A stretch of 64,000 bases of DNA, taken from Tetraselmis striata (lineage: Eukaryota; Chlorophyta; Chlorodendrophyceae; Chlorodendrales; Chlorodendraceae). How positions within the stretch are numbered: position 1 is the first letter of the stretch; every line of letters starts with the position of its first letter. Made by a program: the position numbers and the translations under genes. The notes under the pieces are model-generated. The model did no database searches and was not told the DNA's origin. It saw only the letters and a program-made list of their open reading frames with translations. The stretch is from assembly GCA_006384855.1 (NCBI GenBank), contig VCJN01002489.1, positions 248,001-312,000 on the forward strand, written 5' to 3'. Positions 1 through 11,756 of the stretch are shown piece after piece.

Positions 1-234
1 TTGGCGGAGAGGTTCAGTGAAAGCGTGGATGGAAACGCGGTTAGGGGTGGGCGCTGTGTGGAACACAACAAAACTGGAAGATGGCAGGGTCAACTGTTAC
101 GGCTATTTTTATGTCTGCTCGTGCTTCATGTGAAGGGGCGCAGCTACGGGTGAACTAGTAATCCGTGCCACTCGAGCAGATTATGCATCTAGAATAGCGG
201 CTGGAAAAGCAAGAAACCCATAACCCAGTTTAGA

Positions 235-1266
235 TCATTTCAAAGCCGAGTCTGGTTTTGCCAGGACCGAGCGAACAAAGAGAGCGGCATGTTGACGAAG
301 CAGAGGTAGCACCATGTCACGTAGGGGGCACCGGAAGGCCCACGGCTGCGGAGTCTTGTTGAACTTGGAAGTGGCGGCGGAGTGGCGCGATGTGGCCGAA
401 GAATAACCACGCGCCAGGTGAAGGGAGGACATCGGCGTCGATGTAGTCCAAGACGACGTCGAAGTTGCGCGCCTATCCGCCTTGGTCAGTGGCGGTTGTG
501 GGGCAGCGGGACTCCGATGGAGATCGCAGCAAAGGTTGCACCTTTCCGGAGGCTGTGGGGGTCCAAGAGGTGCCGGTAGGGGGGACGGCACCAACGAGTA
601 GCAGACGAACGGCCATAATGAGCCAGTCCGACATGGTAGCGGCAATACACGACTTGGAGTGCTCGCGAGAGGTGACCGCCCAAAAGTTAGTCTCGGCCAA
701 GGAAACATGGACCGGGGGGACCGACTTGACGTTGTCGATGAAGTGGCGAAGGAGACGGGCAAACACAAGGGTGCTTCTCCACGGGAAGGCGCAGTAAGCG
801 CAAGTCATCGGGGCCGCGGCAGGCGGCGCGGCCCTTCTACTACTAGTACGCCTGCATGTACTAGTATGCGAGTCGACGTGGACGTCCCGCACTCGGCAGG
901 ACACGCAAGTCAGCCCTCGTGCGAAAAATATGAGCTTGATGCCCGCGGCCATGAGGGCCCGGAAGGTAGTCGTACCGGTACTCGGGGGGAGGAGCAAAAA
1001 CAATTAGCTCGGCACGCTCAACGAAAGAGTAAGCGACGTCAACACGCGGCGGTGCGCGTACGGCGACATTCTCCAGGCAGCGTTGCATGAAAACCTAAAC
1101 TGCGCGCCGCGGTGAGGTGCAAGCTGTCCTGAGCGATGGGGTCGATGTTGTGCGATTCGACGAACGTGTTGATGGCCGAGAGGTACAGGTAGCTAGGGCG
1201 GCAACGACTGAGCCCCAATGTGGTCCCGCTCACCGATCCAGGCGACATACCCAACAACGGTAGCAA
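235..1266 (-). pseudogene. Tyrosine recombinase (YR) relic of element A
   Basis: The carboxy-terminal catalytic part is readable in pieces. A HSLRKGAT motif (about 540-560) carries the conserved HxxR arginine. It is followed by an AISIGVPL stretch and then, in another frame, a FDVVLDYIDADVLPS-like stretch with the presumed nucleophilic tyrosine. Upstream, at 1039-1266, the frame reads YLSAIN followed by PIAQ and LTAAR. This matches the core-binding domain of the recombinase relic at 56117-57337. Several frame changes are needed, so it is inactive as written. Recognition rests on the family motif and on comparison between the copies in this window. Confidence 0.7.
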
Positions 1267-1979
1267 TAGTCGCCTCCAAGGGGGTGATTTTCTTCGAGTC
1301 GTGACAGAACTCGGGGAATTGAGTCTGACTTAGCTTCCCATATTAGCTGCGCAGAGTCCGGGCATTGAGGAATTGGAGAGGAGGTCGAGGGCGCGGTGCT
1401 CTATCTCGTCCGAGCCGAAAGCCTCATGTAGACGGGCCCGAAGTGAAGCTGTCCATGGAGGCGAGAGCTTCGGGCTCGTCAATGTAGTGAAAGCGACGTT
1501 TGGCACAAGCGATAACATGGGGCAGGCCATCCCGGCAAAAAAATCGGCAGCTGTTGCCAAGTTGCCGGCGGTTGAGCTGTAAATGATACACGGTCCGGGT
1601 TTGCGGGGCAAGGTTCAGGCAGGAGGGCGCCCGTCGCGCTCGTAGCGCGCGTTTCGCGCGTCACATATCCGCGGATGTGAAGGTCGTTGCGAACTTGTAA
1701 CCCGTACAATAACAATCGACGGACGCAGTCATGAAACTGCACGGGAGATGGGTTGTTGAACCGTCATGTGCATGCATGATGTGCATGCGTGCGGATGGTC
1801 GAGCCGCACTCGGTTGTTGTTGCACGTAGCGCCGCACCGAGGAAGGTATAATGAAGTATGTAGGCAGGGTAGAGGGGTCCGGTCCGGACACGGGGCACTC
1901 ATTCCACGTCGCTGCGCTGCCAGGGTCCGCAGTGTGGTGGCCACCGTAAGGTGACCTCGCAAATAAGCGCCAGCAACTC

Positions 1980-2529
1980 TTACGGAAGGCGCCCCACGCC
2001 ATCACTCATGCTTATCTTCTCGGCCGCGTCCACGACCACTACCGCTCCCACGCCAAGCCCACACCCGTGACATGCGAGCGCGTCGCATGCACGCGAGCAA
2101 TAGCCTTGGCGGTGCTCTTGGCGACGACCATCGCCTCGAAAACCCGGCGCTCGTAGTCGCGCATCAGGTCGCCGAAGACCGCTGAACTTAAATGCTCTGC
2201 TGCTGCGGGCTGGAAATGATGTGCACGTCCAACACCCCATGGTCACCATACGCTTGATCTGTTTCAACCTCCGGAGGAATGCCAAACAAAAAACAGAATG
2301 CCTTGTCGATGGCCTCGTCGTGGTTGCAAACACGCGCGAAATAAGGAGTGAAATCTTGAGTAGCAACCGGAACAAAGGGCAGCAGCTCGTCGAGGGCATG
2401 AAAAGAGAAGCGGTGTGAGCCCCAAAACACGCTACAAGTGTACTCCTCCCGGTCAGCCGGCAGACGCCGGTCATCATGCTTGAGGTAGTCGTTCGTCTGG
2501 TCGGTGCGCGGCGGAAACAATCCGGACAT
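1980..2529 (-). pseudogene. Gag-like region of element A
   Basis: The minus-strand frame at 2529-2188 contains TNDYLKHDDRRLP, then FTPYFARVCNH and DKAF. In a shifted frame it continues into a FGDLMRDYERRVFEA-like stretch. Closely similar text is readable at about 17810-17351 in the second copy. A more distant version (SPEFTEVLELYMDRIYDANIA) lies in the element at 31242-34928. Position next to the 5' repeat and conservation between copies suggest a gag-like structural protein. No zinc knuckle is visible and no named domain is recognised. Confidence 0.5.
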
Positions 2530-3194
2530 CCGACCGACTGGTCGAACCTCCTCGTAACCATACTATGCTCTTTGTAGTAGCTCTGGCACCGCGGGGTAGT
2601 CGTCCTCGTCACTTGCGGATGTCGAGCCGATACGACCGCTATGGGCGGGCTTTAACAAGTCGGAGCGCACTGCGGGTCCCCCGCTGCTTGTCGGCTGCCC
2701 CGCACCACGTTGCCCAAAGCCATGTAGCCATGTGCCCCGCCTCCATCGACATCGCGTCCATGAGCCGTCAATTGAGTCAGCGACGAAGTGAGTTCTAGCA
2801 GCAACAAAGAGTGGGCATGCATGTCGGCTTGAAGCGAGTCGACCGTCGGCTCGGCGACGCGCCGGTTATTACCCATTTGGCATGTTAATGCACGGACGTG
2901 CGGATGAGGAAAAACACTCGGACGACGAGCCGGGTAGTGTGGTCTTAAAACAACATGTGATCTGACCCGCGACAGGTTACGTAGCAGATACTCGCTGTGT
3001 GCATCCATGGAACACAACGAGACTGGAAGATGATGGCAGGCTCAGTTGTTACGGCTGCTTTTATGTATGCTCGTGCTGCTCATGAAGGGGCGCAGCTACG
3101 GTTTAACTAAGAACCAGTATCACTCTACCAGCACATGCATCTAGAAAGCGGTCGTTGGGAAAGGAGGATATCCCATAAGCTAGTTTAGATCATG

Positions 3195-6100
3195 CCCAAA
3201 ACGGGGGGCATTACAATACTCGGCGCAGCCTTGCCCAATGGGGGCTATGATAAACCCAACCGTGCACGGGGCCGAGGAAGCCGCCCTCGGGCGGTGCCCT
3301 CGGCCAGGAGCGTGAGTAGCAGGTGGCTGCCACGCGTCTGGCGATCCAGCACTGGTGCGCAACACAAGATCGGAGAGCTTCAGGCTAGTGGTGCCGGGGG
3401 GGTTGTTTTCCCCGCCTTCACCTCCAAACTCCGAGGATGTCCGAGGATACCGCTGGCAGCTCAACGCGGGGGCTGATCTCAACAACACGACGGCCGAGCA
3501 GCCTCGCCGCTTGGCCGTACCCGGTGGAGCGTAGAGCTAGAATAGGCTGCGACTACTTCCGGGGGAGAATAGCCGGCGGGAATATGCCCATATATACGGC
3601 GCGAACGAGTGATCACGAATTTCTGCGGCCGGGCTATCGAGTACATATGATGGCGCCCTTGTACGACTGACGTGTAAACCGCCGTTTGTAGTGCACCGTG
3701 CGTACCGACGATGCAAATTAGTACATATATGAATGTACTGCTGCAACACACGGGGCCTTCAGAGGGTTGCGTTACGTGCTCTAAATCGCTTGTCGGCGGA
3801 GCGCTCCATGGAGCGCAGACCACCCGGAGTCCTGTCATGTGTCTATTCTCATTTGGCATATTTGGTACATATCGCAGAACACATTCACTGCACCAAGCAA
3901 CCGCAAGAGGAGTCAATAGTGAATCCTCCTGCGCTTGCTTGGTGGTAGAACGCATGCTCCGACGCTCAACCCCACCCTTGCTCCGGCTGGCCCTGATCCG
4001 CCTTGACCCGCACCAACGCTGCAGGGCATCGACACCTTCTTGGTGTTTGTGCATGGAAGTAGTGGTGCGGTCGCGCTACTCCAAATTTCGTGGCCCGATT
4101 ATTGCCGATATGGGCACGCACGGGCGAGCGCAGGTTCGGGTTTTACATCTCATTGGACCTCCCTCCCGCTTGGCGAAACCGCGGAACCTTGGTCGCTCGC
4201 CGATAAGCTGGATTGTTGCCAAGATATTGGTCGCGGAGGTTGAAAAGATCTCGGTGGCTAGCATCGGCGCCGCAGCGGGCAGTTGTCAGCCCGCCAAGCG
4301 GGAGCGCGATAAAGCGGGGGGGGGGGGGGGGGGGGGGGGGTGACCAAAACGACCGCCAACAATCGCACCGGCCTTGGGCTACATATCATGGCCCACCCAA
4401 GGGGTGCAAGCACGCAACGCCCATACGGTACCGGTGCTTACATGCAAAGATATGCGTGAGGGCTAGGTCCTTGCGGTGCAGTGGTGCTAGCAGTTGGCGC
4501 CGTGGCGGTCGGTGGTGTCGCGGTGTTGTGGAATATTTCGTCCGGTGGGGATGTCAATCTAGGGGATTTGCGCCGTAAGAGAGCCCATTGTGGCGTGCCG
4601 AGGCTCGTCTTGGAGCTTATCCTAGTGCACACCGATATCCAGGGCATAGCTGGGCTTAATTTGTAGCGGCCCCAAAACGAGACCTAGCCTCGAAATTATT
4701 TTCTGCGTTCTCCACATTTCCGAATTTCGGGAGTTTGCACTGGTGGACGTCCATTACCACGGGGGAAACCCGCTTATATACTGCTACCATGGGTTAAATT
4801 AGCGGACCTTATGCGGGTTGTTCGTGCAGCCGGGCAGACAGGAAGATTAAGACGGGAAGGATTAGCTGGCCCGTTTAATAGCAAAAAGATTGAGTGAGTG
4901 CAGGTAGCGGGAAGAAAGTTGTAAGAAAAATCAAAATTAAAATTAGACCAATTCGACTTAATGTTCTGTTTAAGTACTATACTTTCCGGGGAAAGTAAGG
5001 GGGGGGGGGTCACTTTGTAAGTGGCCTCAACTTTATGTTCACGTATTTAAGCAGTACTTGACGGCTGGGATCGGTGCATGAGCGGTTGCTTGGGGGCTCA
5101 GCCCCGCACCGGCGCTGCCGTTAATATTCAGGCCAGGCATATCTTTGCTTGGACGGCGCTTGGCCAGGCTTGACGGAGGACTCATAGTATATGATGTGCT
5201 ACATACTCTCTAGTGTCTACACCACTGTTTTGCCTTTGTGCAAAACCTGTGAGCCTGCCGGGCTGCCGGCTATCATGTGCTCGTGACGAGGGGCGCCAAG
5301 GCCTATATATTGTGCTGAGAAGATGCGAGAACTTGATAGGCATGCAACATTGCTCAGCAGGGCATAACAACGCGGTGAGAGCATCAACACATAGCAGTGG
5401 CATACATCAGCTTAGCAGCATCATAGCACTACATGGAGGGTGGATAGGGCCACCGTATCGTTGGGTTGCCATGATGCTGAATGTAATAGGGTATCGGTCC
5501 CCAAAAGTGCCCCACCCCCTTTCCATTTCAAGCTTGCATATGGCAGGGAACAACCTTCTGCACACAACCAAGCATTAAAACCATTAGAAAAAGTCATGCC
5601 AGATTGCCAGTGGTAGCTGTTATGCAACTTTCGGCATGTTCTACTAAGTACTGTGGGATCAACATACATAGAGTAGATGGGGGGCTCTAAAACAGAAAAT
5701 TAAATCGGACCCGCCTTTCTTTAGATCATCCATAAACGCGACTACGCGGTACGACGTTCGACGCGACGACGCGCCGCGCCCTCGCGCGCGGCGGCGGTAG
5801 TGGATGCTGCGCGCGCCAGGGCCCCGACGACGATCATCACGCGATGACGAGTTGACGAGCGACCATCTTCGTCCGCCGGCGACAATCGCGACCCCGTCGT
5901 GGCGTGCGGCATCTCGTCGTCCTCTGCCGCGACACGCGCCTGCCCCTGCTTCGCGCCCAGTGGCGATCAGCAGCACTGCAGGCACTGTACCGGCAACGGC
6001 ACTGCCGTCATCTGTGCTGATAGTCGCTGTTGCAGCACAGCCTACCCATGGTCAGCCAGGCACGTGCACTTAGTCCGGCCTACCGCTCCGCGCTTGCCCA

Positions 6101-6196
6101 AGTCGCCGTTGACCCCCACCATAAGAAAAGCCTCTGTCTCCCAGCTCGGCCCACAACGGCTACCTGCGACGGCATATCAGAAATAGAACTACGGCA
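3195..6196. other. Gene-poor spacer between element A and the ribokinase gene
   Basis: No protein or RNA gene is recognised here. The open frames present, including one of 191 codons on the minus strand at 3479-4054, have no recognisable motifs and no counterpart elsewhere in the window. A G homopolymer of about 25 bases lies at 4316-4340 and a shorter one at 5000-5009. The last few hundred bases presumably hold the ribokinase promoter, but no clear TATA box stands out. Confidence 0.5.
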
Positions 6197-8474
6197 ATGG
6201 GCACGACCATGTCTAGCGAGGATGGCTACGCCCAGCCAGCAGGCGGGCCGCCGCTGGAGCTGATCAAAACGCGGCCGGTGGTGGTTGTGGGAAGCATGGC
6301 GGCGGACCTGGTGCTCAGCGTGGATCGGCTGCCGCGGCCAGGCGAGACCATCGCTGCCACCAACTGCGAGCGCTTCCCTGGCGGCAAGGTGGGCACACCT
6401 GTCGACCTGCTGAGTTATGGCAGGGCTGTGCTGCTGTGCTGCTGCGTGCGAATCCTTGTCGTGGCTGAGAGGAAAGGAACTTGGCAGTGGGGGGCAAATA
6501 TTAATGAGAATATGAAATACACACTATTACACGACTATACCCGTATACACATATCTATCTATCTGCGCCTGCGTGCTGAAAGGCTGATTATCTGGTCGTG
6601 GGAAATATGGGGACTGATGAGTGCGTAAGTTGGTGGGTCAGGGTGGGCATGGGCACCTCATGGCACTGCCGTTCGTCTGCTTAGCGGGATGTAACCCGCG
6701 CCCGCACACAGGGTGCAAACCAGGCGGCCACAGCCGCGAGACTGGGCGCGCCCACCTTCTTCATCGGCCAGTTTGGCAGCGACGCCAACGCGGAGCTGAT
6801 GCGCACGGCTCTGCTTGAGGCGGGCGTGGACGTGTCGCTGAGCCGCACTGTGGAAGGCGACACGGGGCACGGAACCATAATGCTACAGCCATCAGGTCCC
6901 CCTCCCCCCCCCGCACCCTGGCAACTACGGCTACCAGGACCAGCCATGCGTGCTCTCTGTCTTGACCTGCCTGCGATGGCGGCGCGACTGACCCATCTCG
7001 CAATGTGGGCAGACGAGAACTCCATCATCATCGTCCCTGGCGCGAACCGCGCTCCTTGGGTCATCACGGATGAGATCAAGCAGGTGCCGGGCGGAGGTGG
7101 GGGGGGGGGGGGGGGTTGATGACTCTTTACCAGGAGAGGAGGGCGGCAGGCCTGAACTGCGATAAAGGGGAAACGGTGGCGGGGCAGGTCGGTGACGCGC
7201 GGCTGTGTGTGTCTGTGGGCGCAGTGCATCAAGGAGGCAGGCATCCTGCTGCTGCAGCGCGAGATCCCCGAGGAGGTCAATGTGGAGGTGGCGTCACTGG
7301 CGCACCGCGCGGGCGTGCCGGTCGTGCTGGACATCGGCGGCGAGGAGGGGCCCATCGGCGATGAGCTGCTGCGCTACATCACCGTAATCTCGCCCAATGA
7401 GACAGAGTTGCAGCGCATCACCGGCCTGCCGACAGAGAGCGACGCAGAGCTGGAGGCGGCAGCGCAGTCGCTGCTGGTGCGCGGCGTAGAGGCGGTGCTC
7501 GTAAAGCTGGGCGCCGCGGGCTCCATGTTGCTGCGCCCTGCCGGTGAGACTCCCTAGCCCCGCCACTCCCTGTGATCCAATTGATGCAACTCCGCCATGC
7601 CTGCCTACACTACCCGTGATGGAGCGGTCGGGGCTGTCACTTTGCAGCAGCACTCTCCGGTCTACGGAGGCGGTTCCCTCACGACATCCCTCCTCCCGTG
7701 TGCCGCAGGGCTGGCACCCGTCCACCAAAGCGCCGTGCCCGTGCAAACAGTGCGCCTCTGCCATGCAGTCGAAACATCTGCCATCACTGCATTGCGTCAC
7801 CCTGCTTCCGGCTACGCATCCCGGCTGATGGAGTGCTTCTGTGGCTGCCTCCAGGTGCTGGACACCACGGGGGCTGGCGACTGCTACACCGCCTCGTGGG
7901 CCGTGGCCAGCCTGGCCAACAGGTCCTCCGACGAGAGCATGCGCTTTGCCTGTGAGCTGCCTCCCCCCCCCAGCCCTGAGCACCTCACCCCCTCTGGCTG
8001 TCTGATCTGTACAGGCGCAACAGATCACAAGTGATCTTGCCCATTAAATTGAGTTATATAATGCACAGTGGCATGGCGTTTACACAGCCATACCGGTATG
8101 TCGTTTAGGATGTCCCCTGTCAAAGAAAAACCCATCACGGATGAGCGATTGCACCGCAGTAGCTGGCGGCACATCATTGCCAGCAGCAGGATGGTGACCG
8201 CACAACCGACATCTCGGCCGCTCACGATACAAGCGGGACACCGCCAATGCGTGTGCTAGGCTCGGTGCTGTTGGCACCTGCCACCACCTTTAATGATCCA
8301 CCAGTATCATGATGGCGGTGAGCAATGGTCTGCCATCAGTATTAACATGACCGTGGTGCGCCGGTTATTTGCCGTTGTGCAGCGGCAGCGGCAGCCATCT
8401 GCATACAGCGGAAGGGCGCAATGACCAGCCTCCCCAGCCTGGAGGAGGTGGAGTATCTGCTGAAGCGGGAGTAG
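6197..8474 (+). CDS. RBKS: Ribokinase (PfkB family), seven exons
   Basis: Phosphorylates D-ribose at O5 with ATP, feeding the pentose phosphate and nucleotide pathways. Modelled exons are 6197-6388, 6712-6895, 7013-7083, 7225-7543, 7709-7749, 7855-7951 and 8383-8474. Phases match at all six junctions and give 331 residues, close to the usual length of about 310-330. Visible family marks are VVVGSMAADLV at the amino end, GGK joined across intron 1 to GANQAA (PfkB signature 1), NSIIIVPGAN, ISPNETE, and DTTGAGD at residues 272-278 (signature 2) with Asp278 as catalytic base. The last exon supplies the usual tail, CIQRKGAMTSLPSLEEVE. The start is the first ATG, and no organelle-targeting extension is evident. 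Intron 3 holds a G run right after its donor. A TGTAA signal lies at 8776-8780. Function is confident; the small fifth exon is the least certain boundary. Confidence 0.93.
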
Positions 8475-8893
8475 CTCGTGCATACATGCCGCGTCAAGCC
8501 ATACGACATTTTAGCACGCTGCTGTGAGCAATGGCGGCTGGGAGCGCCAGTGCGAATGAAGCATAGATAGAGCATGTCGACACCATCTGTTCAGCCATTG
8601 TCGGGACGGTCAGCTGCCCCTTAACGAGATGCGTTCTACACCACCGCGCCTCGGCAACTGCCAAGGCCAGGTCAGGCTCAGGCATGTGAGCCATAGCGGC
8701 GCAGAAGCTTTAACACAACACTGCGGCGACTTATTTATGTACACTAAGACTGTGAAAGTAAGAAATAAAAAGCCATGTAAACCCTCAGCATCCCAAAAGA
8801 CGACGAAGCTCTACTTTCGCCTACGACTAGCGACTATCCAGCCCAGCTCGCCCCTCGATGCCTATCGTCCTCTGGGGCGAGTTGGGTGCCTGC
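8475..8893. other. Convergent 3' intergenic region
   Basis: Lies between the 3' ends of the ribokinase (+) and acylphosphatase (-) genes. It holds the candidate TGTAA polyadenylation signal of the ribokinase at 8776-8780 in an AT-richer patch (8725-8790). I see no gene in it. Confidence 0.5.
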
Positions 8894-9250
8894 CTACTTG
8901 CGGATGACAAAATCCTTGAAGGCCAACTCCTCCCGGCTGAGCCCAGCTCGCTCCTCGCGGAACTCGGCCCGGTCGATGCGACTCTTTGGCGATCCGGTTC
9001 GCTGCAGGAAGGAGCGCAGCTGCGCAAGCTGGGCCGCCGGCCCCTGCGCCTCTCCCACCACGGTGCCCGCCTCCGTGTTCATCACCCACCCCACCAGCCC
9101 CAGCTCCTTCGCCTTGCGCTCCGTGTACTTGCGGAAGCTCACGCCTTGCACCTTGCCGAACACCTCGTAGACAAAGGCCCCGTAGGATACCGGCATGATG
9201 ACGCCGCCCGCCTCGCTCGCGGGGCAGGTGCCCAGAGCCGGCTTGGCCAA
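8894..9250 (-). CDS. Acylphosphatase
   Basis: Small soluble hydrolase that cleaves the carboxyl-phosphate bond of acylphosphates such as 1,3-bisphosphoglycerate. The 118-residue frame carries the family signature VFGKVQGVSFRKYT, with the catalytic arginine of the xxVQGVxFR motif. This is followed by GWVMNTEAGTVVGEAQG, which holds the substrate-binding asparagine. The tail, with a phenylalanine six residues from the end, also fits the family. Family members are about 90-100 residues. Translation may therefore begin at the second methionine (codon ending at 9196) instead of the first, leaving an 18-residue unrelated extension. Single exon with no intron signals inside. It is convergent with the ribokinase gene. 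Confidence 0.9.
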   Translation of the reverse strand: MAKPALGTCPASEAGGVIMPVSYGAFVYEVFGKVQGVSFRKYTERKAKELGLVGWVMNTEAGTVVGEAQGPAAQLAQLRSFLQRTGSPKSRIDRAEFREERAGLSREELAFKDFVIRK

Positions 9251-9729
9251 TGGTGCGCCGTAAACCAGTGGGCGCGGGCACCGCTAGGTACCCAAAGACG
9301 AGGCGTTTACAGCAGCAACGGCAGATTTTGAATCCCGAAAGCGCCGATGGGGTGGGTGAAACCGTCCAGGCCGAACGCCAACCCAAAAACCAAGACTGGC
9401 CTGATGTGTATGTGACGCTGGACAGTCAGCTGACGGTGGTGCAAGTGCTATACTGGTCGCTACTGAGGATTGCAGGTCAGTCGTTGGGATCCGCCTTTGC
9501 TGCGCATGCTCCGCGATGCTGGCGGCATTTCATAGCAATTCTATTTGAAAATTCGAGCAATATTTAGAAGTTTTTTTCGCCCCTCAGGACAGGACTAGCA
9601 TTTTTTTTGTGGGAATTCCGGATTGCGTAGGCTCGCAGGTGACTAACCCCCAGATTTCAAGTTAAGTCTGGTTCTGCCAAAAAGTCGCGAAGGTTGATTT
9701 ACATAGACGAGAGCCGAAATTAGCATGCA
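9251..9729. other. Spacer upstream of the acylphosphatase gene
   Basis: Contains the probable promoter of the acylphosphatase gene (minus strand). At about 9574-9600 there is a degraded copy of the LINE-type 3' tail (TTTTTTCGCCCC then CAGGACAGGACTAGCA). No gene is recognised. Confidence 0.4.
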
Positions 9730-9967
9730 TGAAGGTTTAGTGAAAGCGTGGAGGGAAAACGGAGGGGGGGGGGGGAGCTGTGTGTAACACAGCGAAACTG
9801 GAAGATGGCAGGCTCAGCTACTGTTACTTACGGCTGCTTTTATGTCTACTCGTGTTGCACACGAACAGGCTCCGCGATGGGTGAACTAGTATAACCCGCA
9901 CCACTCAGTAACAATAGTAGCCGGAAAGGCGGTTAGCTTAGGACAAGAGAAAACCCCATAAACTAAT

Positions 9968-10888
9968 TTAGATGATTTCAAGGTGAGTCTGGTGTTGCCA
10001 GTGATGAACGAAGGGAGAGAGCAGCATATTGTCGAAACATGGGTAGCGCCATGTCACGAAGGGGGCACCGGGAAGGCTACCGCTGCGGAGTCTAGTTGAA
10101 CTTGGAAGTGGCAAAGATAGGGGCGCGATGTGACCGAAAAAGAACCATGCGCCATGTGATGGAAGAACGTTGCGGTCGATGTAGTCCAGAACGACGTCGA
10201 AGTTCGTGGCCCAGCCGCCTTGGTGGCGACTGTGGGACAGCGGAACTCCGATGGCGTTAGCATCAGAGGATTGCACCCTTTGCGAAGGCTGTGAGAGCTC
10301 CGGGAAGTGCCGGCGGGCGGGCGGGGGGAGGGGGGGGGGGGGGGCAGCACCGACGAGACACACGGGCGGCCCTATAGAGAGCCAGTCCGACATTGTAGCA
10401 ATAGTCCAAGATTTGGACTGCTCGCTCGGGCTGATCGCCCAGAAGTTTGTCTCGGCAAAGGCAACAGGGACCAGGGGAGCTGACTATACGTTGTCGGTGA
10501 AGTAGTGGTTAAGGAGGCGGGGCGGTGCACGGTGAGGGTGCTCCGACACGGGAAGGAGTAGCACGCGTAGGTCGTCGGGGCCGCGCCGGCCGGCACGCCC
10601 CTTCTCTCGGTGCACCTGCAGGGTGATGTTGCACGATGTGCACGTCCCGCACTCGGCAGGACACGCCAATAAGTCACATGGCAAATAACATTAAGCTGAC
10701 AACTGCGGCCATGAGAAGTCGTACTGCTTGTACTCGGGGGGCGGAAGAGCAGACACAATCAACTCGGCCCACTCGACGAAAGCGTAAGCGACATCAACAT
10801 GCAACGGGACTCGTAAGGGTGCAGCCTCCATCGCACGCGGCAGTGCCTCAACAACATGCCACGACGAGCGGCGGTGAGGTGCATGCTG
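9968..10888 (-). pseudogene. Tyrosine recombinase relic of element B, catalytic part
   Basis: Readable motifs are HSLRKGCN-like (about 10290) and, after a frame change, GGWATNFDVVLDYIDRN followed by LPSHGAWFFFGHIAPL. The HxxR arginine and the tyrosine of the DYI motif are both present. The core-binding domain is cut by the transposon inserted at 10898. The remaining DSMHLTAARRG fragment at about 10860-10890 matches the DSLHLTAARSLG stretch of element A. It is not functional as written. Confidence 0.68.
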
Positions 10889-10897
10889 TCCATAGCG
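10889..10897. repeat. Left target-site duplication of the nested transposon (TCCATAGCG)
   Basis: The 9-mer TCCATAGCG stands directly before the left inverted repeat. It recurs directly after the right inverted repeat, at 16378-16386. The uninterrupted element A has a single related site, TCCTGAGCG, at the homologous place (about 1126-1134). Confidence 0.85.
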
Positions 10898-10982
10898 GGG
10901 AATGGGACAAGATTATAGCGTAAACGGTAGAGGCCACTATACTTCACTTATGACTCACTGAAAATGGGACAATTTACTAGCT
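10898..10982 (+). repeat. Left terminal inverted repeat of the nested transposon
   Basis: 85 bp, starting GGGAATGGGACAAGATTATA and ending TTTACTAGCT. It matches the reverse complement of 16293-16377 with only a few differences, most of them in the first 16 bases. Confidence 0.9.
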
Positions 10983-11756
10983 TTAAACCCTGTGCAGGTT
11001 TTTAGGGTTTGCGTGTACTGGCACAAAGTACATGATCACTTGGTGGCGGCGGAACGAGGCAGAGGCGGCGGGTCGAGGCAGGTTCTCCGAAGGTAGGTAG
11101 GTAGGTAGGTTGCCGCGAAGTCGAGGCAGTTCTCCGCCCCCCACACCTGTCTAACAGTTTTCGCTGAGACAAGTAGGAAGTAGGGCTGCGGGGTCAGTAT
11201 GGGTTCCCCCTTGCGGGCTATACACGAACTTCGCGCTGCACTTGGGGAGGTGCGGGAACTCATTCAAGATCATGAGGGAATGTTGAGTAGGGAAGTTCTC
11301 GAGATGGCAACAAGTTGTATCGGGTCTGCCGTCGGGTATGCCCGTCTCCTCGCGTGGGGCAGCCTTGCGTGATGTTGCGACCTTGGAAGAGTCGTTAAGG
11401 GGGGGTGGCCAGCGCCCCCCTGCGTCTTTGGCCGAAGTAGTGGCGTCTGAAGAGGGTGCCGCAGGCAGCCCCGGTATGCAAGGCAGCGCTAAGCGTTCCG
11501 ACACGGCAGTTGCAGGGGCCACACGGCCCACTCCGGCTGGGGCTGAGGTACAACCACACCATATCGGTCACTGGCTTCCTGCCGAAGACGGCCACACTGA
11601 ATATGCCGACTACAAAGCGGTCACGTCGGTAATCTCAGGCCTCTCTACTAATTGGCGGTTCTTGTATGCCTCGGCGGCTACAAAGGTATGCTGCCCCTCC
11701 TCAAACAATTTCCGCGTGCAGGTAGCAGTCACCTGCGGTTGAACCAACGGATACAT

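Larger units (their letters stand above)
1..3190 (-). mobile_element. Tyrosine-recombinase element A with LTR-like direct repeats (degenerate)
   Basis: Direct repeats of about 190 bp lie at roughly 52-240 and 2993-3190. Both contain an ACTGGAAGATG block, a GTTACGGCT block and a terminal TTTAGATCAT. Coding is on the minus strand. A gag-like stretch (about 2530-1980) comes first, then a middle stretch (about 1600-1330), then a tyrosine recombinase (about 1266-235) whose stop codon abuts the left repeat. Frameshifts and stops break every part. The same part order recurs in the elements at 9730-18470 and 31242-34928. I see no reverse transcriptase or RNase H. It resembles DIRS/TOC-type or Crypton elements. 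The left edge may run beyond the window. Confidence 0.72.

Noticed and set aside
3479-4054. 191-codon minus-strand frame as a host gene
   Set aside because: No recognisable domain, no supporting splice structure, uneven composition, and no second copy. Kept only as spacer.
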